Positions 1 through 6,324 of a stretch of 11,202 nt of DNA are shown here, piece after piece. The stretch is from positions 1 through 11,202 of the forward strand of contig CABQZS010000091.1 in the NCBI GenBank assembly GCA_902468695.1. The letters run 5' to 3'. Positions within the stretch are counted from its first letter, which is position 1, and each line of letters begins with the position of its first letter. The notes below the pieces were generated by a model, which had not been told where the DNA came from, searched no databases, and worked only from the letters and a program-made list of their open reading frames with translations. Origin of the DNA: an uncultured Collinsella sp. (lineage in GTDB: Bacteria; Actinomycetota; Coriobacteriia; Coriobacteriales; Coriobacteriaceae). Made by a program: the position numbers and the translations under genes.

Positions 1-27
1 CATTTGGACAATCTGACGTTCAACTTC

Positions 28-62
28 AAGGGCGCGACCAGAAGGTCAGCGCCCTTTCGTTT
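28..62 (+). terminator. Intrinsic terminator of an upstream gene
   Basis: The arms AAGGGCGC (28-35) and GCGCCCTT (49-56) pair perfectly. Inside them GACC (36-39) pairs with GGTC (44-47) around an AGAA loop, leaving one unpaired A. The hairpin is followed by a T-rich tail (TTCGTTTC). This is the form of a Rho-independent terminator and probably closes a gene lying left of the window. The first 27 bases may be that gene's tail, but I see no reading frame to support it. Confidence 0.75.
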
Positions 63-221
63 CACGTCACCTTGTCTCAAATGCGGCCCGCTCGCTGTCG
101 TTGCCAAAACATCGGCGTTTTTGTTGTCGGGACGGCAGTTAGTAGTCGTCGAGTAGTCATTGGTGCTCAGCGGCAGTTCCCATTGCGTCAAGCGGCGTGT
201 GCCGTTAAGCGGAGAGGCGTA

Positions 222-249
222 TTGTTGACCCATCGTTTGGGCATACAAT
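222..249 (+). promoter_or_regulatory. Candidate sigma-70-type promoter for ade
   Basis: TTGTTG (222-227) and TACAAT (244-249) are separated by 16 bases and would start transcription near 256, giving a leader of about 60 bases. The -10 box is good and the -35 box is moderate. It is the best pair I found before ade, but it rests on sequence match alone. Confidence 0.4.
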
Positions 250-261
250 TGCTATTGGCTT

Positions 262-297
262 GTTGCGGTGAAGGTTTGTCCGCCCCGCAGCGTTTTC
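262..297 (+). promoter_or_regulatory. Hairpin with T-tract in the ade leader
   Basis: GTTGCGG (262-268) can pair with CCGCAGC (285-291), seven pairs including one G-U, with a 16-base loop. It is followed by GTTTTC. It could act as a weak attenuator between the candidate promoter and the ade ribosome site. The loop is large and the T-tract short, so it may be chance. Confidence 0.25.
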
Positions 298-316
298 TAC
301 GGTTAAAGGAGTATGT

Positions 317-2137
317 ATGTCCGTTGAGGTCATGAGATCTGTGATCGAGGCCGCCGAGGGTCGTGTACCCGTTGACACGCTGTTTGCCAACGCACAGATT
401 GTCGATGTGTACGGCCAGCGCGTGGCGCCCGGTAGCGTTGCCGTCAAGGACGGTGTGATCGTCGGCGTGCTCTACGATGGTCGCGACGATGCTGCTGGCA
501 CCTACGAGGCAACTGAGGTCATCGACTGCCAGGGTCGCTATCTCGCTCCCGGTTTTATTGACGGACATCTGCATATCGAGTCTTCGAACATCCGTCCCGC
601 CGAGTATGCTCGCATGGCCGCGACGCGCGGTACTACCACCGCCATTGCCGACAGCCACGAGATTGCTAATGTTGCCGGTCTCGACGGCTTGCGCTTTATG
701 ATTGAGGACGGCCGCCGCGCACCCATCTCCATCAAGTACATGATGCCTTCGTGCGTGCCCGCGCTGCCCGACGAGCAGGCTGGTGCCGTTATTTCGGCTG
801 CCGATATGCAGGCGTTTTTTGCCGAGCATCCGGGCGATGTCTTTGGTCTGGGCGAGATGATGAACCTGCCGGGCGTCTTTATGGCCGACCCCGAGACCTG
901 TGCTCGCATCGATGCTGCCAACCAGACGCCGTCCAAGCAGGTTGACGGCCATGCACCGCTCGTTGCCGGCAAGGACCTCAACGCCTATGCCGCGGCAGGT
1001 ATTATCGCCGACCACGAGTCGACGATTCCCGAGGAGGCGCTCGACAAGCTGTCTCGCGGCATGTACGTGATGCTGCGCGAAGGCACGTGCAGCCATGACC
1101 TGGCCAACCTGTCTCCGATGCTGCTGGAAAACCCCGCCCGCGCCCGCCGCTGCTGCTTTGCGACCGACGACCGCGCTCCCTCCGACGCGCTTTCGACCGG
1201 CATGATCGACAACGCCTGCCGCGTGGCTATCGAGGCCGGCATCGACCCGGTGGTCGCCATCTCCATGGCGTCCCTCTCTACGGCCGAGGCGTTTGGCCTG
1301 GATCACGGCTGCCGCGACCCGCACGAGCTCCGCGGCGCAATCGCCCCGGGCAAGCGTGCCGACCTGCTGGTGGTCAATGACCTGACGTTTGCCACGGCTC
1401 CGCATCGCGTATATGCCGCCGGTGCCCTGGTGGCGCAGGACGGCACCTTTGTGGGCGAGATTGCACCCGAGATGGCCGAGGTTGCAGCCCTTGCCGATGA
1501 GCTGCGCGCCTCCGTTAAGCTGCCGAAGCTTTCGCTCGACGTATTCGACTATGCCTTTAAGCCGGGCGAGGCCGTGATCGACGTGGTACCGGGTAAGGCC
1601 ATCACGGGTATGGCTCGCCCCGAGAACGCCGAGGGCCTGCGCCGCATTATGCTGATTGAGCGCCATGGCCGCGGCGTGTCGTTGCAGACCGAGGGTGCCG
1701 ATGGCGACGGTCCCGCCGGCATGGGGCTCGTCGGCAAGCATATCGGTCGCGGCTGGGTGCGCGGTTTTACCATCACGGGCGGTGCCATTGCCTCCACGAT
1801 CGGCCACGACTCGCACAACGTGTGCGTGGTGGGCGACAATGCGGCGGATATGATGGCTGCTGTCGAGGCCGTGGGCCAGGGCGGTCACGTGCTGGTGCGC
1901 AACGGCGAGGTCGTGGCTCGTATTCCGCTGGCGCTCGGCGGCCTGATGAGCGAAGGCACTGCCGAAGACGTCGCGGCGCAGCACGACGACTTTATGGTCA
2001 AGGCGCGCGCCATGGGTATTGAGCCGCCGCTCGACCCCATCATGGGCATTATCTTCCTGCCCCTGCCGGTCATCCCGACGCTCCGCATCCGCCCCGAGGG
2101 CATGTTCGACGTCACGACCTTCACCTACGCCGACTAG
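317..2137 (+). CDS. ade: Adenine deaminase
   Basis: Adenine deaminase (EC 3.5.4.2) converts adenine to hypoxanthine and ammonia in purine salvage in the cytoplasm. The 606-residue protein has the usual length and order of the family: a small beta-sandwich at the N terminus (about 20-75), an amidohydrolase barrel (about 76-350), and the adenine-deaminase C-terminal domain (about 400-600). Visible metal-site residues are the HxH pair H84/H86 in GFIDGHLHIESS, E180 in GLGEMMN, H212 in DGHAP, H233 in DHES and D284 in ATDDR. The C-terminal domain carries TIGHDSHN (494-501), typical of this family. The ATG at 317 has AAAGGAG five bases upstream; an ATG at 313 is out of frame. The gene stands alone, with no purine operon partner beside it. 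Its stop codon lies inside the first unit of a REP-like repeat. Function is near certain from the whole-protein pattern. Confidence 0.95.
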   Translation: MSVEVMRSVIEAAEGRVPVDTLFANAQIVDVYGQRVAPGSVAVKDGVIVGVLYDGRDDAAGTYEATEVIDCQGRYLAPGFIDGHLHIESSNIRPAEYARMAATRGTTTAIADSHEIANVAGLDGLRFMIEDGRRAPISIKYMMPSCVPALPDEQAGAVISAADMQAFFAEHPGDVFGLGEMMNLPGVFMADPETCARIDAANQTPSKQVDGHAPLVAGKDLNAYAAAGIIADHESTIPEEALDKLSRGMYVMLREGTCSHDLANLSPMLLENPARARRCCFATDDRAPSDALSTGMIDNACRVAIEAGIDPVVAISMASLSTAEAFGLDHGCRDPHELRGAIAPGKRADLLVVNDLTFATAPHRVYAAGALVAQDGTFVGEIAPEMAEVAALADELRASVKLPKLSLDVFDYAFKPGEAVIDVVPGKAITGMARPENAEGLRRIMLIERHGRGVSLQTEGADGDGPAGMGLVGKHIGRGWVRGFTITGGAIASTIGHDSHNVCVVGDNAADMMAAVEAVGQGGHVLVRNGEVVARIPLALGGLMSEGTAEDVAAQHDDFMVKARAMGIEPPLDPIMGIIFLPLPVIPTLRIRPEGMFDVTTFTYAD

Positions 2138-2202
2138 TCATCGGGGACGTTCTTAAACGACTAGTCATCGGGGACACTCTTTGGCGGCCAGCCTGACGCC
2201 GC
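2131..2202. repeat. REP-like element A (GGGGACGTTC / GGGGACACTC)
   Basis: CGACTAGTCATCGGGGAC occurs twice exactly, at 2131-2148 and 2158-2175, a 27-base period. Each copy contains the self-complementary GACTAGTC, so the two can pair as a stem around a loop holding GGGGACGTTCTT. The second copy continues as GGGGACACTCTTT and is followed by a small hairpin, GCGGC (2184-2188) with GCCGC (2198-2202). The layout (stem, GGGGACGTTC loop, stem, GGGGACA) is the same as in the element at 3140-3204 although the stems differ in sequence. The first unit overlaps the ade stop codon. REP-like sequences of this kind are often tied to IS200-like RAYT transposases, but no such transposase is in this window. 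Confidence 0.65.
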
Positions 2203-2208
2203 GACCGT

Positions 2209-2245
2209 AGGACCTCTGGCATGTGTGAGCTATTTGCCAGGTCCT
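2209..2245 (+). terminator. Hairpin after ade, possible terminator
   Basis: AGGACCT (2209-2215) pairs with AGGTCCT (2239-2245). After a two-base bulge, GGCA (2218-2221) pairs with TGCC (2235-2238). What follows is TGTAACGTTT rather than a clean T-run, so termination would be weak. It sits between ade and the next gene on the same strand, where a terminator is expected. Confidence 0.35.
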
Positions 2246-2273
2246 TGTAACGTTTACGCCCGCGGAGTCTTAT
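2245..2273 (+). promoter_or_regulatory. Candidate promoter for the HAD phosphatase
   Basis: TTGTAA (2245-2250) and TCTTAT (2268-2273) have 17-base spacing. Transcription would start near 2280, at the beginning of the long hairpin that contains the ribosome site of the next gene. Both boxes are imperfect. Confidence 0.3.
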
Positions 2274-2276
2274 TTG

Positions 2277-2341
2277 AGCTCCCTTTGGGTACGTTGGAAT
2301 CGGATACGCGTTCGATTCCAACAAGCCCGAAGGGAGCTTTT
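2277..2341 (+). promoter_or_regulatory. Long hairpin sequestering the ribosome site of the HAD gene
   Basis: AGCTCCCTTTGGG (2277-2289) pairs with CCCGAAGGGAGCT (2326-2338), thirteen pairs with one G-U. Inside it GTTGGAATCG (2293-2302) pairs perfectly with CGATTCCAAC (2313-2322). The loop is ten bases. A T-tract (2338-2341) follows, so the structure also looks like an intrinsic terminator. The only Shine-Dalgarno for the ATG at 2344 is AAGGGAG (2330-2336), inside the 3' arm. The hairpin could therefore stop transcription from upstream, hide the ribosome site, or both. Confidence 0.7.
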
Positions 2342-2343
2342 CT

Positions 2344-3138
2344 ATGTTTAAACTGATTGCATCCGATATGGACGGCACACTGCTTGACGAAAACGGCCAG
2401 GTGCCTCCCGAGACCTACGAACTGATTCTGGCGCTACACGAGCATGGCGTGCATTTCGCCGCATCGTCAGGTCGTCGCTACGATCGCCTGTGCGAGTTCT
2501 TTGCGCCCGTTCGTGACAAGATGGACTTTGTCGCCGCTAACGGCGCCCAGGTCTACGCCGACGGTAAGATGGTAGACCGTGAGGTGTATTCCCACCTGGC
2601 GATTCGAAGGCTCGCCCAAGCCGTCAGGACGTTTCCCAATCTGCATCTTGCGCTCTTTGACCGAACCAAGTCCTTCCTGCTCGATGACGAGTGCAAGTTC
2701 GTGCGTGAGGTCGATAAGGACCTTCCCAATGCCGAGCGCATTTGGGAGCTGCCCGATCCCAGCGTAAATATCATCAAAGCGAGTATCTTTTGCGACGACA
2801 GTGCGGTTATGGACAGTGCGTACGTGCTACAGCGCGAACTTGGTCAGCTCTTTACTTTTGCGCCTTCGGGCAACGCGTGGATCGATGCCATGCAGCCCGG
2901 TGTGTCGAAGGCCTCGGGTATCGCGCAGCTCGCGGAGCATTACGGCATTGGACGCGACGAGGTCATGGCGTTTGGCGACTCGATGAACGACTACGAGATC
3001 ATTCGCTTTGTCGGCACAGGCTGCGCGATGGAAAACGCGCGCCCCGCGCTCAAGGCGGTGGCCGATCGCGTCGTAGGCTGCAACCGCGACCACGCCGTTC
3101 AGCATGAGCTCCGTCGCGTGCTGGAGAGTCTCGCTTAA
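2344..3138 (+). CDS. Cof-type HAD-IIB phosphatase
   Basis: A 264-residue cytoplasmic phosphatase of the haloacid dehalogenase superfamily, Cof/YbiV type, the usual length for this group. Motif I is SDMDGTLL with nucleophile D8 and acid D10. Motif II is ASSGR (S42). The motif III lysine is K189 in PGVSKASG. Motif IV is AFGDSMNDYEII with D212 and D216 binding magnesium. The region from about 85 to 185 is the C2-type cap that sets substrate choice. Family members hydrolyse sugar phosphates, FMN, PLP or other small phosphates; the sequence does not say which. The start at 2344 matches family N termini, and the ribosome site sits within a strong hairpin, suggesting translational control. It converges with a second Cof-type gene (minus strand, 3216-4058), with a REP-like element between them. 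The two proteins differ clearly and are not a recent duplication. Confidence 0.88.
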   Translation: MFKLIASDMDGTLLDENGQVPPETYELILALHEHGVHFAASSGRRYDRLCEFFAPVRDKMDFVAANGAQVYADGKMVDREVYSHLAIRRLAQAVRTFPNLHLALFDRTKSFLLDDECKFVREVDKDLPNAERIWELPDPSVNIIKASIFCDDSAVMDSAYVLQRELGQLFTFAPSGNAWIDAMQPGVSKASGIAQLAEHYGIGRDEVMAFGDSMNDYEIIRFVGTGCAMENARPALKAVADRVVGCNRDHAVQHELRRVLESLA

Positions 3139-3139
3139 T

Positions 3140-3204
3140 CCGGCAGATGGGGACGTTCCTTTTCTGCCGGCAGTGGGGGGACAGTCCTTGCAGCTACCCT
3201 GCCG
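3140..3204. repeat. REP-like element B between convergent genes
   Basis: CCGGCAGA (3140-3147) pairs with TCTGCCGG (3163-3170) around a loop containing GGGGACGTTCCTTT. The element continues with a second motif, GGGGGACAGTCCTTG (3176-3190), flanked by CGGCAG (3168-3173) and CTGCCG (3199-3204), which can form an alternative hairpin. The order of parts is the same as in the element at 2131-2202, with the stem bases replaced and pairing kept. It fills almost all the space between two converging genes and may serve both as terminator, though neither side has a long T-run. Confidence 0.65.
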
Positions 3205-3215
3205 AGTTGCTGCTG

Positions 3216-4058
3216 CTAGGCGAGGGCGGCCATGATGGTGCGGGCGACGCCGTCGTGGTCGTTGTCGTATTCGGTGATAGCGTCGGCGGCCTCGCGGTCC
3301 TCGGGCTCGGCGTTGATCATGGCCATGCCGTGGCCCGCTGCCTGCAGCATGGGGATGTCGTTGATGTTGTCGCCGAACGCCCAGGCGTCGGCGAGACGCT
3401 CGCCCAGATGCTCACACAGCCACGTGAGGGCCGTTCCCTTGGTGGCGCCCTCGCCCATGACCTCGATATTCATGGCGTACGAACGCGTGACCTCAATGCT
3501 TCCGAGCGTGTCGAGCGCCGCCGCGATGGCGTCGCGATCGGCCGGGTCGTGCCAGTACATGGCGATGCGTTCGAGCGTCTCGACCCCGTCGATCTTGCTA
3601 TCGATATCCATGTCGATCGGCGTTCGTGTGCGCTTGAGCGAAGCCGCGATGTGGGGGTCGCCGCCGCAGAATTCGTCCAGGCGCGCGTAGAGTGAGCGGG
3701 GGAGGAAGCACTGCCCGTCCGCGAAGATATCGAAGGTGACGTCATGGCCGGCGGCAATGCTATGGACGCGGTGGGCGATGGCGCGGTCGAGCGGTCGGCT
3801 CAAAATGCGCGTAGCACGTGAGGTATCGGTGGGCGTACTGTCGTCGAGCTGCCAGACGCTGGCACCGTTGGCGCAGACCGCGTAGTGTACGGCGGGGTGG
3901 GCGAGGATGGGCTCAAAGATGCCCGACAGCGGACGTCCCGTGCACGGTACAAACTCAACACCGCGGCGCGCAAGCTCGTCGAGCATCTCCCAGGTGGCAT
4001 CGCTCATCTGCTTATCGCTCGTCAGCAGCGTTCCGTCCATATCGGAAAACACAATCAT
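3216..4058 (-). CDS. Cof-type HAD-IIB phosphatase
   Basis: A 280-residue HAD-superfamily phosphatase of the Cof type. Motif I is FSDMDGTLL (D6, D8), motif II is CTGR (T40), the motif III lysine is K207 in EGATKGTAL, and motif IV is AFGDNINDIPML (D230, D234). A C2-type cap lies at about 85-200. Its substrate is unknown; the family acts on small phosphorylated metabolites in the cytoplasm. On the minus strand the start ATG (4058-4056) is preceded by GAAAGGG about ten bases upstream. Only about 25 bases separate the start from the T-tract of the terminator that follows citrate synthase, leaving no room for a separate promoter after the terminator, so expression probably depends on read-through or on a promoter within or before the terminator region. 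No damage is visible in the frame. Confidence 0.88.
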   Translation of the reverse strand: MIVFSDMDGTLLTSDKQMSDATWEMLDELARRGVEFVPCTGRPLSGIFEPILAHPAVHYAVCANGASVWQLDDSTPTDTSRATRILSRPLDRAIAHRVHSIAAGHDVTFDIFADGQCFLPRSLYARLDEFCGGDPHIAASLKRTRTPIDMDIDSKIDGVETLERIAMYWHDPADRDAIAAALDTLGSIEVTRSYAMNIEVMGEGATKGTALTWLCEHLGERLADAWAFGDNINDIPMLQAAGHGMAMINAEPEDREAADAITEYDNDHDGVARTIMAALA

Positions 4059-4082
4059 TTGATGCAGCCCTTTCTGCTGGCA

Positions 4083-4122
4083 TAAAAAGCGTGGCCGAGG
4101 GCGGTGATGCCCTGGCCACGCT
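4083..4122 (-). terminator. Intrinsic terminator after citrate synthase
   Basis: AGCGTGGCC (4088-4096) pairs with GGCCACGCT (4114-4122) and AGGGC (4098-4102) with GCCCT (4109-4113), with one bulged G and a six-base loop. Read on the minus strand it is followed by TTTTTATG. This is a strong Rho-independent terminator, placed 23 bases after the citrate synthase stop and just before the HAD gene on the same strand. Confidence 0.85.
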
Positions 4123-4145
4123 CGAGTTCTATAACGGTCCGTGTC

Positions 4146-5564
4146 CTAGCGGTCGGCGAGCGGCTTGTACTTCAGCGGTTCGATAACCGGGCGGTAGGCG
4201 GGGCGGATGATGCGGTGCGCGCAGAAGAGCTCTTCCATGCGGTGCGCCGACCAGCCTGCCATGCGGGCGACGGCGAACAGCGGCGTAAAGAGCGTCTCGG
4301 GTACGCCGAGCATCTTGTAGATAAAGCCTGTGTACAGGTCGATGTTGGCGCAGATGGGCTTGGTCATGCCGTGGTCGCGCATGACCTGAGGTGCCAGGCG
4401 CTCAATGCGCTCGATGAGTGCGAATTCTTCGCCCAAGTCCTTTTTGGCTGCCAGCGAGCGCGCGTAACGGCGGCAGACCTCGGCGCGCGGGTCGCTGAGC
4501 GTATAGACGGCGTGGCCCATGCCGTAGATGAGGCCCGTGCCGTCGAAGGCCTGCTTGTCGAGGATCTTGCCCAGGTAGGCCGCGACCTCGTCCTCGTCCT
4601 CCCAATTGGAGACATGCGCGCGGATGTCCTCGTGCATAGACACGACCTTGGCATTGGCACCACCGTGGCGCGGACCCTTGAGCGAGCCGATAGCCGCGGC
4701 GTAGGCGGAATACGGGTCGGTGGCCGAAGAGGACAGCACGCGGCAGGCGAAGGTGGAGTTGTTGCCGCCGCCGTGCTCGGCATGCAGCATGAGCATCACG
4801 TCGAGCAGCATGGCTTCGTCGCGGGTGAATGCCATGCCGCCGCGCAACACCTGCAGGATGGTCTCGGCGGTGGAGAGGCCGGGTGTGGGGTGCGGTACAT
4901 GAACCTCGGAGCCGCGAAGCTTGGCGACCGAGGCCATGTGTGCGAAGGCGGCGATGCGGGGGAGACGGGCGAGCATGGAGATGGCGACGTCGATCTCATG
5001 CTCGGGCGTAATTACGTCGGGCTCGGCGTCGAAGGCGTAGAGCAGCAGCACGGCGCGCTGGAGCACGTTCATGATGCTCGACGACACCGTGGTCATAGGG
5101 AACTCTTTGACGTACTCGTCGCTCAGATGTCTAAAGGCGCCCAGGCGCTCGCAAAAGCCGTCGAGCTCTTTCTTGTTGGGCAGCGAACCCGTGATAAGCA
5201 GATAGGCGACTTCCTCGTAGCCGTAGCGATTCTCGGCCTGGGCATTGTTGACCAGGTCTTCGATGCTGTAGCCGCGAAGCGTGAGCTTGCCCTGATCGGG
5301 CACGACCTTTCCGTCGACCTTGTTGTAGCCGTGCACATCCGAGATGCGAGTGAGGCCCGCGACCACGCCCGAGCCGTCGGCATTGCGCAGGCCGCGCTTG
5401 ACATTGTGCTCGACAAACAGGCCCTCGTCATAAGGGTCGGTCGGCAGGCCGTGGTAGAGGCTTTCGCTCTCAGGCGAAATCTGGCGGCTTGCTTCGTAAT
5501 CCAGAACCAGGCGGCTCAAGTGGTCATCGAAGCGGTAATAGATTTTCTTGGCGTCGTAGGCCAT
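4146..5564 (-). CDS. gltA: Citrate synthase
   Basis: Citrate synthase condenses acetyl-CoA and oxaloacetate to citrate and CoA. In a fermentative anaerobe this most likely feeds the short oxidative branch to 2-oxoglutarate and glutamate. The protein has 472 residues, with an N-terminal extension of about 50 residues before the conserved core. The three catalytic residues of the family are visible: H264 in EHGGGNNST, H351 in YGMGHAVYT and D409 in NIDLYTG. GPRHGGAN (297-304) and FAVARMAGWSAH (430-441) are further conserved substrate and CoA contacts. The GGGNNST form and the length fit the larger bacterial enzymes better than the E. coli form. The related 2-methylcitrate synthases are usually shorter, and no prp genes are nearby. 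The minus-strand ATG is preceded by AGAGGAG at good spacing. The ACT-domain gene lies 77 bases upstream on the same strand, and a strong terminator follows. Confidence 0.93.
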   Translation of the reverse strand: MAYDAKKIYYRFDDHLSRLVLDYEASRQISPESESLYHGLPTDPYDEGLFVEHNVKRGLRNADGSGVVAGLTRISDVHGYNKVDGKVVPDQGKLTLRGYSIEDLVNNAQAENRYGYEEVAYLLITGSLPNKKELDGFCERLGAFRHLSDEYVKEFPMTTVSSSIMNVLQRAVLLLYAFDAEPDVITPEHEIDVAISMLARLPRIAAFAHMASVAKLRGSEVHVPHPTPGLSTAETILQVLRGGMAFTRDEAMLLDVMLMLHAEHGGGNNSTFACRVLSSSATDPYSAYAAAIGSLKGPRHGGANAKVVSMHEDIRAHVSNWEDEDEVAAYLGKILDKQAFDGTGLIYGMGHAVYTLSDPRAEVCRRYARSLAAKKDLGEEFALIERIERLAPQVMRDHGMTKPICANIDLYTGFIYKMLGVPETLFTPLFAVARMAGWSAHRMEELFCAHRIIRPAYRPVIEPLKYKPLADR

Positions 5565-5641
5565 GCGCGCTCCTCTCCGGGCCGCATCGGGGTGGCTTGC
5601 ATGGGCATGCGCGCGTCAGGCTATCCCCAGCGGCTTGCTCG

Positions 5642-5929
5642 CTACAGGCGGTACATAAAGTTGAAGACGTCCTCGCGCTGGATGGACACGTTGACGCCCG
5701 AAAGCTCGCCGGCCTCGGCCAAGGCCTTCTGCAGCTCGGCGAAGTCGAGCTTGGACTCGGCGGTATCGGCCAGCATGGTCATGGTGAAGATGTCCTCGAT
5801 AATGGACTGCGTGATGTCGCGGATGTCGACGTTGGCCTCGCCCAGGACACGGGTGACGCCGGCGACGATGCCAGGGCGGTTCTTGCCAAGGACGGTGATG
5901 ACGATACGGGAGGACGAGATCTCGGCCAT
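5642..5929 (-). CDS. ACT-domain protein, UPF0237 type
   Basis: This small 95-residue protein is almost entirely one ACT domain, a fold that binds amino acids or other small ligands and usually regulates metabolic enzymes. The N-terminal strand and loop ITVLGKNRPGIVAGVTRVL (11-29) and the end QREDVFNFMYRL are the recognisable UPF0237 pattern. Its biochemical role is not established. In many bacteria this gene stands next to a UPF0210 (DUF711) gene; here its downstream neighbour is citrate synthase, 77 bases away on the same strand. That suggests, but does not show, a sensing role linked to glutamate or amino-acid supply. On the minus strand AAAGGG precedes the ATG at normal spacing. A -10-like box and a dyad lie about 50-70 bases upstream. 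Confidence 0.88.
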   Translation of the reverse strand: MAEISSSRIVITVLGKNRPGIVAGVTRVLGEANVDIRDITQSIIEDIFTMTMLADTAESKLDFAELQKALAEAGELSGVNVSIQREDVFNFMYRL

Positions 5930-5975
5930 GGGAAACCCTTTCGCGTGGTTGCGGCGCGCGGGTGCGCTCCGCTAC

Positions 5976-5998
5976 GGTACAGTGTTCATCATTGTACC
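5976..5998 (-). promoter_or_regulatory. Dyad over the likely -10 box of the ACT-citrate synthase unit
   Basis: GGTACAGTG (5976-5984) and CATTGTACC (5990-5998) form an inverted repeat matching at eight of nine positions around five central bases. On the minus strand TACAAT (5996-5991) inside the dyad is a good -10 box, with a start expected near 5984 and a leader of about 55 bases. The -35 region is weak (GCGCCT at 17-base spacing), as is common for regulated promoters. The dyad would suit a dimeric regulator blocking or controlling the promoter. No regulator gene for it is identified here. Confidence 0.45.
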
Positions 5999-6324
5999 TG
6001 TCTGGCGCAAAAAAGGCGCGCTCGCTGCGGCGTTACATGCCTGCAACATGAGCGTAAGGGGGAAGGCCGCACGGGGAAGAGCCGTCTGGCGCGTGTCCGG
6101 CTCGTGTTGGGTTGATTTCCGATCTCAGCCGAACACATTGAGCGGACAGGCCGTTCCCGCAGTCAGCCGAACGCCTCCGACGGCTGATTCCGAACTGGAA
6201 GCGGAGGGCATCCCCGCCCTTCGGTAGGGGATACCGCTCCGCGGCGCATGCCGCGGGCGGCGCCCCTATCGGACCACCGTGACCTCAGTTGGGATGGGCC
6301 CAGCACTGCCGCGTACTCGGTGAG
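5999..6324. other. Gene-free GC-rich region with several hairpins
   Basis: No frame here looks coding on either strand. The part from about 6160 to 6265 is densely self-complementary. TCAGCCG (6163-6169) pairs with CGGCTGA (6181-6187). GCGGAGGGCATCCCC (6201-6215) pairs with GGGGATACCGCTCCGC (6227-6242) with one mismatch and one bulge. GCGGC (6241-6245) pairs with GCCGC (6250-6254), and GGGC (6255-6258) with GCCC (6262-6265). TCAGCCGAAC also occurs twice directly (6125-6134, 6163-6172). It could be a structured RNA, a REP-like element or a decayed mobile end. I do not recognise a known RNA family. Confidence 0.5.

Larger units (their letters stand above)
63..316 (+). other. Leader and promoter region of ade, no gene seen
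   Basis: This 254-base stretch lies between the upstream terminator and the ade start codon. No open frame in it has a plausible start, ribosome site and composition. I looked for the conserved junction and loop sequences of the purine riboswitch, which would fit an adenine gene, and did not find them. It contains a candidate promoter (222-249), a small hairpin (262-291) and the ade ribosome binding site AAAGGAG (305-311). Confidence 0.6.

Noticed and set aside
63..316. Possible purine riboswitch in the ade leader
   Set aside because: The conserved purine-aptamer junction and loop sequences were not found on the plus strand; only a small hairpin is present.
72..335. 87-codon plus-strand frame before ade
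   Set aside because: It starts with a non-ATG codon, has no ribosome site, overlaps the ade start and shows no coding character.
188..1984. 598-codon open frame on the minus strand opposite ade
   Set aside because: It is a shadow of the GC-rich ade gene. Its translation is rich in His, Arg and Gly with no domain, and ade on the other strand is unmistakable.
3147..3695. 182-codon plus-strand frame opposite the second HAD gene
   Set aside because: Antisense shadow rich in Val, Gly and Asp; the HAD motifs on the minus strand explain the region.
4104..6227. 707-codon open frame on the plus strand opposite citrate synthase and the ACT gene
   Set aside because: It runs antisense across two clearly recognised genes and the dyad/promoter region. 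Its composition is that of a complementary-strand shadow.
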